NCBI GenBank assembly: GCA_035624215.1
Contig: DASPRY010000170.1
Coordinates: 5,859 to 69,858 of the forward strand
DNA from: JAFAGX01 sp035624215
GTDB taxonomy: Bacteria; Acidobacteriota; Terriglobia; Terriglobales; Acidobacteriaceae
Reading direction: 5' to 3'
Length of the DNA stretch: 64,000 nt
In this document: positions 32,643 to 41,424 of the stretch, piece after piece
Layout: the number at the start of each line of letters is the position of its first letter
Position numbering within the stretch: position 1 is the first letter of the stretch
Made by a program: the position numbers and the translations under genes
The notes under the pieces: generated by a model
What the model saw: the letters and a program-made list of their open reading frames with translations, nothing else
What the model was told of the DNA's origin: nothing
Databases searched by the model: none

Positions 32643-33833
32643 ATGCCGGAGAACGAGCGCCAAGGTCGAGAGGAGATTATTGTCGCAGGGCATATATGCC
32701 TCGACATCATCCCACAGATGCACCCGTCAGACTTGAAGTTTCGTCCGGGTACGCTGGAAATGGTCGGGCCTGCGGTTGTGAGCCTTGGTGGGTGCGTACC
32801 GAATACCGGTCTCGCTTTGAAGAAGCTGGGTGCAGCCGTTCACCTGGCTGGCAAAATCGGTACCGACCCGATCGGCGATCTGCTGCAACTCGAATTGCGG
32901 AACTTCGGAGAGGCCGGCAACGGTTTGACAAGATCCTCGCAGGAGAACACTTCCTACAGCGTCATCCTCAGCCCACCCGGGTATGATCGGATGATCTTTC
33001 ACTTCCCCGGCGCAAACGATTCATTCACCGCCGAGGACCTAGCCTCCGCGCTATCACGGCCCGCAGAAATATTCCATTTCGGTTATCCCCCTCTCATGCG
33101 CAAGATGTTCGAGAACGATGGTCGGGAACTGGAAGAGATCTTTCGCCAAGCCAGGAAAAAAGGGTTGCTCACATCTCTGGATATGGCATATCCCGACCCG
33201 AAATCCCCGGCCGGGTGCGTCAACTGGAGGGTGATCCTCGCTAGGGTTCTTCCCCACGTCGATATTTTCCTTCCCTCCTATGAAGAGTTGGCCTGCATGC
33301 TGGAGCCTGAAACTTCGTCTGGACTCGTTAGCGACGGCTCGTGCTCGCTGGCCCAGGTAGACACTAAGGATCTACAGCGGCTCGGTGAAACCGCATGTAG
33401 CATGGGCGCTGCCGTCGTTGGCATCAAGCTGGGGAACCGCGGCCTTTATGTCCAGACCAGCAATCAAGCCAGATTGAGTCACGCGGACCACAGATTACTT
33501 TCCGAAAATTGGGCAAACCGTGAATTATGGACCTCGGTATTCAAGGTCAACCTCGTCGGAACCACCGGCGCGGGAGATGCTACCGTAGCCGGCTTTCTCT
33601 ACGGGATTCTTCGCGGTTTACCGCCGGAACAGGTATGCCGCCTTGCTTGCGCGGTCGGCGCATGCAGCGTAGAATCCGCCGACGCTGTCAGCGGCATCCT
33701 GCCTTTCGACTTGGTCGAGCGCCGGATGCGGGAAGGGTGGGAGCAGCAAGCTGGCCCCGCAGCAGAAGGCTGGCCCACCGTCGCTCCCGGCGTTTTTGCC
33801 GGAACCCATGATCGAAAACTGCGTAATCGTTGA
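32643..33833 (+). CDS. PfkB family carbohydrate kinase
   Basis: The 396-residue protein is a ribokinase-like sugar kinase. The start has EIIVAGHICLDIIPQM; then come GGCVPNTGLALKKLGAAVHLAGKIGTDPIGD (substrate site and family signature 1) and, near residue 305, the catalytic signature NLVGTTGAGDATVAGFLYGIL with the GAGD base. It phosphorylates a sugar with ATP. ATG 32643 is favoured, with an upstream in-frame site at 32610. It lies 22 bases before the D-lyxose isomerase, so both probably belong to one pentose or hexose pathway. The protein is about 70 residues longer than typical PfkB enzymes. Confidence 0.88.
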   Translation: MPENERQGREEIIVAGHICLDIIPQMHPSDLKFRPGTLEMVGPAVVSLGGCVPNTGLALKKLGAAVHLAGKIGTDPIGDLLQLELRNFGEAGNGLTRSSQENTSYSVILSPPGYDRMIFHFPGANDSFTAEDLASALSRPAEIFHFGYPPLMRKMFENDGRELEEIFRQARKKGLLTSLDMAYPDPKSPAGCVNWRVILARVLPHVDIFLPSYEELACMLEPETSSGLVSDGSCSLAQVDTKDLQRLGETACSMGAAVVGIKLGNRGLYVQTSNQARLSHADHRLLSENWANRELWTSVFKVNLVGTTGAGDATVAGFLYGILRGLPPEQVCRLACAVGACSVESADAVSGILPFDLVERRMREGWEQQAGPAAEGWPTVAPGVFAGTHDRKLRNR

Positions 33834-33855
33834 ACACAAGAGCAGGAGGATCGGG

Positions 33856-34401
33856 ATGATCAGCGCAGCGCAGTACGAGGAGGCGGCGGCACGATCGGCG
33901 GAGTTACTTAGAAGAGCCGGCTTCTTCATTACGCCCGAAGAGTATCGGAAGCTGGAGGTCGCAGATTTCGGACTTGGTGAGCTGGAGAAGACTGGTTTGC
34001 AGATCCTGACCTACGTCAACACGGAAAGAGTCTGTGCCAAGGAACTGATGATGTTCCCGGGTCAAACCTGCCCGGAGCACTGGCACCCTACGGTTGGCGA
34101 AAAACTGGGGAAAGAAGAGACATTCCGTTGCCGATGGGGCAGCGTTTCACTCTATGTTCCCGGAGAACGGGCGCGTTCTCCACGTTGCCGTCCCCCGGCG
34201 GGTTCCGAGGATTATTACACCGTGTGGCACGAGATCCATCTTGAGCCCGGCCAGCAGTACACTCTTTATCCTGACACTCCACACTGGTTCCAGGCAGGAC
34301 CACAGGGTGCGGTCATCTCCGAATTCTCGACCCGAAGCACGGACGAAGCTGATGTCTTCCGCGATCCCAGAATTCGCCGGCTTCCCGAAATTGCCACTTA
34401 A
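33856..34401 (+). CDS. D-lyxose isomerase (cupin type)
   Basis: The 181-residue protein matches the D-lyxose isomerase family. The cupin metal site is seen in CPEHWHP and in EETFRCRWGSVSLYVPG, and a later His is in PDTPHWFQAG. These enzymes isomerise D-lyxose to D-xylulose and often D-mannose to D-fructose, using manganese. ATG 33856 is preceded by AGGAGG six bases ahead; a longer in-frame start at 33796 would overlap the kinase gene. The kinase just upstream may phosphorylate the product, which suggests a sugar-uptake route without a local transporter. Confidence 0.85.
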   Translation: MISAAQYEEAAARSAELLRRAGFFITPEEYRKLEVADFGLGELEKTGLQILTYVNTERVCAKELMMFPGQTCPEHWHPTVGEKLGKEETFRCRWGSVSLYVPGERARSPRCRPPAGSEDYYTVWHEIHLEPGQQYTLYPDTPHWFQAGPQGAVISEFSTRSTDEADVFRDPRIRRLPEIAT

Positions 34402-34504
34402 GTAGGTGAGGTCAGCGCTATTGTCGTGGAAAACCGCAAATTCCGCCGAGAACCTCGCATAGTGCCGGTTCGCAAGTTTCCGCAAAGAAGCTGCCAAGAA
34501 ATGT

Positions 34505-34581
34505 TGGTCGGGACGGGCAGATTTGAACTGCCGACCCCTCGCACCCCAAGCGAGTGCTCTACCAGGCTGAGCCACGTCCCG
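34505..34581 (-). tRNA. tRNA-Pro (anticodon GGG)
   Basis: Read on the minus strand the sequence folds as a 77-nt tRNA. The acceptor arm CGGGACG pairs with CGTCCCG, the D-arm has GGCTCAGCCTGGTAGAGC, the anticodon stem CTCGC/GCGAG holds the loop TTGGGGT with anticodon GGG, and the T-arm has GTTCAAATC. The CCA end is encoded (TGG at 34505-34507 on plus). C at position 1 is typical of bacterial tRNA-Pro. It stands alone between the D-lyxose isomerase and rnr genes. Confidence 0.95.
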
Positions 34582-34681
34582 ACCGAAAAGCAAACACCGC
34601 CGCACCAAAACTGCGCAGTCTTAGGGTTACCAGAATTTTACACCACCTCGGATATCCCGCGCTCTCATATCCCTCCACCAT

Positions 34682-37213
34682 TCACCGCCGCTTTCGCTTT
34701 GCGGCATGCCCGGGAGTTTCCTCGAGTACCGCGAACTGAATTTTCTTTTCTACCGGATCGATACGATCCACCAAAACGCGGATGCTCTGCCCCAGGCGGT
34801 AGGTCTTACCGGTGCGCTGGCCAATGATTTCGCGCGTGTTCTCGTGATACGTGTAACGGTCGTCGGTCAAAGTTGAGAGCGGAACCAGGCCTTCCACGAA
34901 TAAATCCGTCAGTTCGACAAAAAAGCCGAATTTCGTGACGCTGATGATCAGCCCATCAAAATCGTCGCCGATACGATCTTGCATGAACTTCACTTTCTTC
35001 CATTCCATCAGCTGGCGTTCGGCATCATCGGCGCGGCGCTCGGTTTGGCTCGACTCTTCCGCGATTTCATGAAGCTCTTCCAACGAAAAAGGGCCATGCA
35101 TCGGTTCGATTGCCTCCCGACGTGCGGCTGTCTCGTGCCGCTTCGACCACGGAGACTGAGGCGTGCCAGATTCCCGCCGTCCTGAGACCGTTTGCACCAC
35201 TTGGACACCCGCCCCGCGCAAGACACTCTTCAGGATGCGATGCACGATCAGGTCGGGATAGCGGCGGATTGGCGATGTAAAGTGAGTGTAAGTTGGTGCG
35301 GCCAATGCAAAGTGGCCCAGGTTCTCCTCCGAATATCTCGCCTGTTTCAACGAGCGCAACATCAGATACGAAAGAATTCGCTCCTCCGGTTTTCCCGTGA
35401 TCTTCTCCGTCAACTTCTGATACATGCGTGGCGTGATGCGGACTTCCCGGGGAATCTCAATTTCGCGCGCGCGTTTGCCGCTACCATAACTGGCGCGACG
35501 GTCCGTTTTGAGCTGCATGCGCTGGACCGGCAACGCGCCCACCCCGAGCGAATAGCCAAACGTGGCCGCGATCACCTCGAACTCGTAAACACGCTTGGCG
35601 TCCGGTTTCTCGTGAATACGATACAGAGAGGCAACCCGCATGTTCTCCAAATGAGCAGCCACCGTTTCATTGGCCGCCAGCATAAATTCTTCGATCAGCC
35701 GGTGCGCGATGTTTCGCTCTGAGCGCGTGATGCTTCTCATCAGACCAAATTCGTCGAATTCGATAACCGGTTCCGGCAAATCAAAATCGATCGAACCGCG
35801 GCGTTCGCGCTTGCGATTCAGGATAAGTGCCAGATCTCGCATCATCTCAAATGTGGCAACGAGATGGGCGTAGCGCTTGCGTGCGCCGCCATCGCCTTCA
35901 AGAACCGCGTTCACGTCGGTGTAGGTCATGCGCTCCGCGGAGCGAATGACTCCTTCGCTCAGCTCGTGGCCCAAAATTTCGCCTTGATGGTCAATTTCCA
36001 TGACGCAAGACAGGACCAGTCGATCCACCTTCGGCCGCAGACTGCAAATATCCGTCGACAGCTCAAGCGGCAACATAGGCACGGCGCGGTCGGGAAAGTA
36101 AACGCTGGTGCCTCGAAGCCGGGCTTCCCGGTCGATGGCTGAGCCTCCCTCAACGTAGTGGGCGACATCGGCGATGTGGACCTGCAGTTCAAAGTTGCCG
36201 TTGCCCAGGCGATGCACTGTCACCGCATCGTCAAAGTCGCGCGCAGTTTCGCCGTCAATGGTTACGATCGGCAAATCGCGGAAGTCGCGCCGTTTCTGCA
36301 GTTCGTGAGCCGAGATGATCGGTTCCGCAGCCTCCGCCTCTGCCAGCACCTCGGGCGGAAAGCGATGCGGCAGATGAAACTTGCGAATCATGATTTCGAC
36401 ATCCACGCCGAAATCATCTTCGTATCCCAGAATTTCAACCACTCGCCCGCGCGGATTCTGCGTAGCGGTGGGCCAATCCGTGATCTCAACATCGACCACA
36501 ACATTCTCAAGATCATCCCAGTCGGTTCGACGAGCGGCTTCCTCGCCCAGCACGCGATGCACAGACTTTCGTTTTCCCGTAGCGCCATACTCGGCAGCTT
36601 TAGAGGCACCCGGTACACCGCGCCGTTGATGGGATTCGCTCGCGGACGACGGTCTTACGCTGCCTGTCTCCGGATATTCCATGCCTGGCGGGATTGTGAT
36701 TTCCTGCGCGACCTTCGCGTCGATCGGGGTGACGTAGTTCCGTCGCTGGCTATAGTGAAAGATGCCCACGACGGTCGTGTGCGCACGATTCACTGGGCGC
36801 AGTATTCTTCCTTCGGCGCGGCCATTAGCGCGAATCGCTGTGATTTCGACGAGCACGCTATCACCGTGCATGGCAGATCCAATCTGTGCCGGCGGTATGA
36901 AAATGTCTCCGGAAATCCTCTCCTTCAGGTGCCGGTCCATGGAACTGGCATCAGGAATGACAAACCCGAAACCATCGCGATGCATGGCGAGACTCCCCGA
37001 CACAATGTTCTTGCCCGACGCCGATTGCGGGATCGCATAGCGCCCGACATCAATTCGCCTGAGCTGTCCGCTAGTCACCAGTTTTTCCAGTCGCTCAGAA
37101 AGCTCGCGACGTTCCTCGCCATGCAGCCCTAACTCTCTCACCAGCTGTTTGAAGCCGGCTTGACGTCTGGGCTGGCGTTCAATTTTGTTGAGGATGGCAG
37201 AATCGGAGAGCAT
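34682..37213 (-). CDS. rnr: Ribonuclease R
   Basis: The 843-residue 3'-5' exoribonuclease has an N-terminal helix-turn-helix region, cold-shock domains around residues 70-290, the RNB catalytic domain with TIDGETARDFDDAVTVH near residue 325, and a C-terminal S1 domain (DDFDGLIISVTKFGFFVELTDLFVEGLVPLSTL). It degrades structured RNA and helps in rRNA and mRNA turnover. ATG 37213 (MLSDSAILNKIERQ) is the start; 52 upstream codons stay open without protein character. Two low-complexity insertions are seen, near residues 190-220 (PSSASESHQRRG...) and near 650-690, which lengthen the protein slightly. Confidence 0.95.
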   Translation of the reverse strand: MLSDSAILNKIERQPRRQAGFKQLVRELGLHGEERRELSERLEKLVTSGQLRRIDVGRYAIPQSASGKNIVSGSLAMHRDGFGFVIPDASSMDRHLKERISGDIFIPPAQIGSAMHGDSVLVEITAIRANGRAEGRILRPVNRAHTTVVGIFHYSQRRNYVTPIDAKVAQEITIPPGMEYPETGSVRPSSASESHQRRGVPGASKAAEYGATGKRKSVHRVLGEEAARRTDWDDLENVVVDVEITDWPTATQNPRGRVVEILGYEDDFGVDVEIMIRKFHLPHRFPPEVLAEAEAAEPIISAHELQKRRDFRDLPIVTIDGETARDFDDAVTVHRLGNGNFELQVHIADVAHYVEGGSAIDREARLRGTSVYFPDRAVPMLPLELSTDICSLRPKVDRLVLSCVMEIDHQGEILGHELSEGVIRSAERMTYTDVNAVLEGDGGARKRYAHLVATFEMMRDLALILNRKRERRGSIDFDLPEPVIEFDEFGLMRSITRSERNIAHRLIEEFMLAANETVAAHLENMRVASLYRIHEKPDAKRVYEFEVIAATFGYSLGVGALPVQRMQLKTDRRASYGSGKRAREIEIPREVRITPRMYQKLTEKITGKPEERILSYLMLRSLKQARYSEENLGHFALAAPTYTHFTSPIRRYPDLIVHRILKSVLRGAGVQVVQTVSGRRESGTPQSPWSKRHETAARREAIEPMHGPFSLEELHEIAEESSQTERRADDAERQLMEWKKVKFMQDRIGDDFDGLIISVTKFGFFVELTDLFVEGLVPLSTLTDDRYTYHENTREIIGQRTGKTYRLGQSIRVLVDRIDPVEKKIQFAVLEETPGHAAKRKRR

Positions 37214-37463
37214 CGTTCGCAGACATCGCCCTGGCCTTAGAATACGCCTTCGCGCTCGTATAAGAACGGCGGTAACCCGGCAGGAATTACCCTCCCGCCT
37301 GAGGAAAGCTCCCGGCTGAAGCTTTCTCGCCTTCTGAGGAAAGTTGCAGAAAGCACAGAATTTCCACAAGACGACAGACCCAGGCGGGAGTAAAATCCGG
37401 TTTGGTCACGCAAATGCGGCTTTTTGACCTGCTAATCTAACTCAACGAAAGGAATTTTGCGCC

Positions 37464-37985
37464 ATGTGGAAACCCACAACTCAGACTCCCGCCACTCCAG
37501 GTCGGCCCGCTGAACCGGAACGCCCTTCGATGTCGACCCCGGTGACCTCAGCAACGAGTGAGGCGCCAGCAGCGCCACGCGCTGTTTCGGCCAGCACCGC
37601 TGACCAGGCGACCATCGGCAAGTCGCTTGTCATTAAAGGTGAAGTCACCGGTTCGGAGTCGCTTTATATCGATGGACGCGTCGAAGGCTCCATCAACCTG
37701 GCAGGGAACCGCGTGACCGTGGGACGCAACGGCGTGGTTTCGGCAAACATCAACGCCCGCGAAATCGTGGTGCTGGGCAAGGTGCGCGGCAACCTGACCG
37801 CCAGTGACCGGGTGGATATCCGCAGTGACGGTTCGCTGACTGGCGACGTGGTAGCGGCTCGCATTTCCATTGAAGATGGGGCGTTCTTCAAGGGTGGAAT
37901 CGATATTCGCAAGGCCGGCCAGAAGGCGAACGGGGAAGAAGTAAAGGCGCCGGCACCTGCCGAAGCTATAGCTGCCCGAGCCTGA
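37464..37985 (+). CDS. Bactofilin (polymer-forming cytoskeletal protein)
   Basis: The 173-residue protein has a Pro/Thr-rich head (residues 1-50) and a central beta-helix domain (about 50-155) with repeating turns such as SLYIDGRVEGSINLAGNRVTVGRNGVVSANI and VVLGKVRGNLTASDRVDIRSDGSL. Bactofilins polymerise without nucleotide and organise cell shape or sites of peptidoglycan work. A ribosome site (AAAGGAA) lies before ATG 37464. The short basic-acidic tail is disordered. It stands alone between rnr and kbl, so no partner is obvious. No M23 peptidase, a common neighbour, is adjacent. Confidence 0.92.
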   Translation: MWKPTTQTPATPGRPAEPERPSMSTPVTSATSEAPAAPRAVSASTADQATIGKSLVIKGEVTGSESLYIDGRVEGSINLAGNRVTVGRNGVVSANINAREIVVLGKVRGNLTASDRVDIRSDGSLTGDVVAARISIEDGAFFKGGIDIRKAGQKANGEEVKAPAPAEAIAARA

Positions 37986-38121
37986 CCTGATATCGGAGAA
38001 TGGCGGTACGCGTGGGACTCCAAGGGTACTGCCTTGCCGCATTTAGGTATATTTCGAAGCGAGCGTATGCCCCAGATCCTGATTTCCTGATTAATTCCGT
38101 TGCATCCTTTTTGTTTTGAAC

Positions 38122-39339
38122 TCACGCCAGAATTCCCATTCGTTTACCAACTTTTTTCAGGATCTCAAGTGCTTGCTGCAATTCCTCTTTGGTATGAGTC
38201 GCGGTCATGATGGTACGAATGCGAGCTTTGCCCTCGGGCACCGTCGGGAACGCGATCCCGGTGCCCATCACGCCTTCGTTGAACAGTTCACGCGAGAAAT
38301 CCATCGTGAGCCTCCCGTCGCCAATAATGATTGGTGTGATTGGAGTTTCGCTCGCAGGAGTTGTCTTGCCTCCGATATCGAAGCCCAGCAGGCCCAGTTC
38401 TTTCTTCCAGAAGCCGGTGTTCTCCCAGAGTTTTTCCATCAGTTCGGGCTCGTCCTGCAGAACTTCGAACGCCGCAATGCAGGTTGCGGCAACCGATGGT
38501 GGATGTGAAGTCGAAAACAGAAACGGCCGCGCTCGGTGATACAGAAAATCGATCAGGTCACGAGTGCCGCAGACATATCCGCCAAGCGCGCCGATTGCTT
38601 TCGATAGTGTTCCCACCTGGATATCGACGCGCCCGTGCATTTTGAAATGGTCGATGGTGCCGCGCCCATTCCGGCCAAGTACACCGGAGGCATGCGCGTC
38701 ATCTACCATCATGATCGCGCCGTATTTTTCCGCCACATCGCATAATGCGGGCAGCGGTCCGATATCGCCATCCATGGAAAACACGCCGTCGGTAATGAGG
38801 AGTTTCTTCCCCGGCTGATCTTTCACGCTCGCCAGTTGTTCTTCCGCGTGCGCTGTGTCTTTGTGGTTGAACACCAGAATCTTGGCCTTGGACAAGCGCG
38901 CACCATCAATGATCGAAGCGTGGTTGAGCTGGTCGGAGATGATGAAATCGTCCTTGCCCAACACCGCAGAAACCGTTCCAGCATTGGCCGCGAATCCGGA
39001 CTGAAAGACCACACATGCTTCCACGCTCTTGAAGCGGGCGATTTTCTCCTCCAGCTCCATATGAATCTTCATGGTGCCTGCAATAGTTCTCACCGCGCCT
39101 GATCCGACGCCATATCTGCGGGTCGCCTCGAGGGCGGCTTCGCGCAGTTTGGGATGCGTAGTCAGCCCCAGGTAATTGTTCGAGGCCAGATTGATGACCT
39201 TCTTGCCATCGAAGGTGCAGACCGGGGCCTGCTCGTCCTCCAGCACACGCAATCGAAAATGCGTGCCCTTGGCTTTAAGCTCGTTAATTTGGTCAGTCAG
39301 ATAGGAGAGCGGATTAACACGAGTAGTAGCGGTTGCCAT
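38122..39339 (-). CDS. kbl: Glycine C-acetyltransferase (2-amino-3-ketobutyrate CoA ligase)
   Basis: The 405-residue PLP enzyme belongs to the alpha-oxoamine synthases. The PLP lysine is Lys247 in QVGTLSKAIGALGGYVCG, and other hallmarks are LASNNYLGL, GSGAVRTIAGT, FQSGFAANAGT and VDDAHASGVLG. Kbl splits 2-amino-3-ketobutyrate into glycine and acetyl-CoA. The close relative BioF (biotin synthesis) cannot be excluded; the opening with a long N-terminal helix and RTIAGTMKIHMELEEKIA favours Kbl. No tdh gene (threonine dehydrogenase) is next to it, nor bio genes, so the pathway is not settled by context. Confidence 0.9.
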   Translation of the reverse strand: MATATTRVNPLSYLTDQINELKAKGTHFRLRVLEDEQAPVCTFDGKKVINLASNNYLGLTTHPKLREAALEATRRYGVGSGAVRTIAGTMKIHMELEEKIARFKSVEACVVFQSGFAANAGTVSAVLGKDDFIISDQLNHASIIDGARLSKAKILVFNHKDTAHAEEQLASVKDQPGKKLLITDGVFSMDGDIGPLPALCDVAEKYGAIMMVDDAHASGVLGRNGRGTIDHFKMHGRVDIQVGTLSKAIGALGGYVCGTRDLIDFLYHRARPFLFSTSHPPSVAATCIAAFEVLQDEPELMEKLWENTGFWKKELGLLGFDIGGKTTPASETPITPIIIGDGRLTMDFSRELFNEGVMGTGIAFPTVPEGKARIRTIMTATHTKEELQQALEILKKVGKRMGILA

Positions 39340-39458
39340 GCGATCTCCAGGAGCACAAATAGCGCTCGGGTGCGCAGCATCAGTTTAATACTTGAGCTGC
39401 GGGGCATGGAAACCCGATGGCCGCAAGCCGAGCTCAGCGGGCCGATCCAGGAGAATGA

Positions 39459-40148
39459 CTATTCTTTTTCTCTCTCTTTTACCTCCAGCGGTTGAGAAAG
39501 GCTAAAGGTCAGAGCGGATTCGGCAGGCATCACGATATCCTTGTTGCCCGTAAATGCCGCTCCAGCACCACCCGCGCCCGCGCCCGCTGCAGCTCCAATG
39601 GCAGCACCTTTGCCGCCGCCAGCCAGACCGCCAATCAGCGCGCCCAAGCCCGCGCCTCCGCCTGCCAGTACCGCCGTACGCTTGCCCTTGCCTTTTTCAG
39701 TTTGCGAAACTGCCGCAGTCTGAATCTGGCGCTCGGTGCCATTAATAGTGATCGAGACCAACTGCAACTGCAGCGATGCGCCGCCCTTAAAGCGTCCCAG
39801 AGGTTTCGCATCTACTACCGTGCCCCTGGCAGCCGCACCGGCTGGAATCACGGTCTTGCCATCCACCTGCACGGCATCTGCCAGGCTGGCGGAGAAGCTT
39901 TGCCCCGGTTGACTGATTTTCGAGCCCACGGCCTCGCCCAACCGCACGGTCAAACTTGTGCCTGCCGGAACCGTCACCGTTTCCACGCGCGGTTTTTTGG
40001 GCTCTTCAGCTTTCACGGCTGGAGCCGGAGTCGCGGCCGGAGTGTTTGCCGCGTTTTGATCAGCCGATTGATCGGTTTTCTTACTGCAGCCAAGAACTGT
40101 CAGAGATAGATAAACTGCCAAAGCGAATGCTGCCAAACGCGTTTGCAT
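39459..40148 (-). CDS. Lipoprotein with glycine-zipper region
   Basis: The 229-residue protein has a lipoprotein signal peptide with lipobox LTVLGC (Cys21). After a Pro/Ala-rich linker there is a small beta domain with VTVPAGTSLTVRLGEAVGSKISQPGQ and VIPAGAAARGTVVDAK, resembling the TrbI/VirB10-like or LPP20-like barrel pieces. A Gly/Ala-rich stretch follows (AGGGAGLGALIGGLAGGGKGA and onwards, about residues 160-200), a glycine-zipper pattern that can insert in membranes. The tail is charged. Function unknown; outer-membrane placement is likely. It is not linked with secretion-system genes. Confidence 0.8.
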   Translation of the reverse strand: MQTRLAAFALAVYLSLTVLGCSKKTDQSADQNAANTPAATPAPAVKAEEPKKPRVETVTVPAGTSLTVRLGEAVGSKISQPGQSFSASLADAVQVDGKTVIPAGAAARGTVVDAKPLGRFKGGASLQLQLVSITINGTERQIQTAAVSQTEKGKGKRTAVLAGGGAGLGALIGGLAGGGKGAAIGAAAGAGAGGAGAAFTGNKDIVMPAESALTFSLSQPLEVKEREKE

Positions 40149-40271
40149 AAGTACCTCCGTCGGGATGCATTATCAGGAAATAGGGTCAGCGTAACAATTC
40201 TAATCGACCCTCGGTGTTAACGAAGCAGTGGCTGTCCCGGATCCCTGGCACAGAGCATGCTTCGCCTACCA

Positions 40272-41366
40272 TTACGCCTTACTGCCGGGCACGACCGCTG
40301 GCATTGGCTGGGACGCGGCTGGCTCTTGCGGAACTGCAGACGTCTCCGCAGCAGGAGAACCGGCCACCGAATTTGCCGCCGCAGCCACTGTTGCTTCCTT
40401 CTTATCCAGAAATTTTGCGCTGTTCAGCAGTGGACGACCTAAAGAAGCGTTGTAACCAGTCCAGGGCCCATCCAGACCAACTTCACGTTCGAAGTGCGAC
40501 CGCATCGCTTCCATCTTGGAATCGAGGTCATCCAGATAATGCAGCATTAAAGCCTCGGGGAACATTGGCAACTTGGGCGAACCGAATTCGTACTCCCCAT
40601 GATGACTGATGATGATGTGCTCCACTAAGGTCTTTAGTTCTTCCGGAAAATCGGGCACTTCAGCGAGCTTGGCTTGCAGCATCTCCAACTCGATGACCAT
40701 GTGCCCCAGCAGCTGGCCGCGGGTGGTGTAAGAAAACGAGCGATTGTAGGTGAGTTCGTGAATTTTACCTATATCGTGCAGAAATGCGCCCGTGAGCAGC
40801 AAGTCGCGATTGATCTGGGGATAGTTGCGGCAAATCAGATCGCAAGACCGAAACAGCGAAACTACATGGTCGAGCAAGCCGCCAATATAGGCGTGATGCA
40901 GAGACTTGGCCGCCGGAGCATTGCGGTACGCTTCCGCGATCTCTGGGTCAGCCATGAAGGCCTCAACTAAGGCCTTCAGTTGCTGATTCTGGAATGTCGC
41001 CACGAACTCGGCGAGTGTTCGCCAAAGCTCTCCGATATCCTTGGCTGTTTTTGGAAGATAATCAGAAAAATCAATCTCAGCATCGTTCAGCTTGCGGAGC
41101 TTGTGAATGGTTAGCTGAAACCGGTTCTTGTATTTGTTCAGCAAGCCTTTGGCTTTGATGAAGTCTTCCTGCTCGAAAGCATCGATCGCAGTCTCGACGT
41201 TGTCCCACATCTTAGCTTCGATTTGGCCGGTGCGATCCCCGATCGTCAAAGCCAGATACGGCTCGCCTGTCTTCTTCGGTTTGACCTGCTTGGAAATGAC
41301 CACGAAGGTGGAAGTGATCACCTTGTTTTCATGATGGCAACAATCGGCTAAAAAGAATTCCTTCAT
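40272..41366 (-). CDS. YhaM-type 3'-5' exoribonuclease (OB fold plus HD domain)
   Basis: The 364-residue protein has an OB-fold nucleic-acid domain at residues 1-110 (VISKQVKPKKTGEPYLALTIGDRTGQIEAKMWDN) and an HD metal-dependent phosphohydrolase domain with GLLDHVVSLF, LLLTGAFLHDIGKIHEL and IISHHGEYEFGSPKLP. This order fits B. subtilis YhaM, an exoribonuclease. ATG 41366 (MKEFFLADC) matches the usual YhaM start; an in-frame TTG at 41417 is possible. The C-terminal 45 residues are Ala/Pro-rich and disordered. The SurA-like gene lies just upstream on the same strand. Confidence 0.88.
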   Translation of the reverse strand: MKEFFLADCCHHENKVITSTFVVISKQVKPKKTGEPYLALTIGDRTGQIEAKMWDNVETAIDAFEQEDFIKAKGLLNKYKNRFQLTIHKLRKLNDAEIDFSDYLPKTAKDIGELWRTLAEFVATFQNQQLKALVEAFMADPEIAEAYRNAPAAKSLHHAYIGGLLDHVVSLFRSCDLICRNYPQINRDLLLTGAFLHDIGKIHELTYNRSFSYTTRGQLLGHMVIELEMLQAKLAEVPDFPEELKTLVEHIIISHHGEYEFGSPKLPMFPEALMLHYLDDLDSKMEAMRSHFEREVGLDGPWTGYNASLGRPLLNSAKFLDKKEATVAAAANSVAGSPAAETSAVPQEPAASQPMPAVVPGSKA

Positions 41367-41424
41367 GGAAACCCGGCTGACCGTCGGGACACACTCAATC
41401 CCATTAAGCTGAGCCAAGCTTAAA

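Noticed and set aside
36158..37132. 324-codon plus-strand frame antisense to rnr
   Set aside because: It overlaps the conserved RNase R gene along its whole length and shows no family features or ribosome site.
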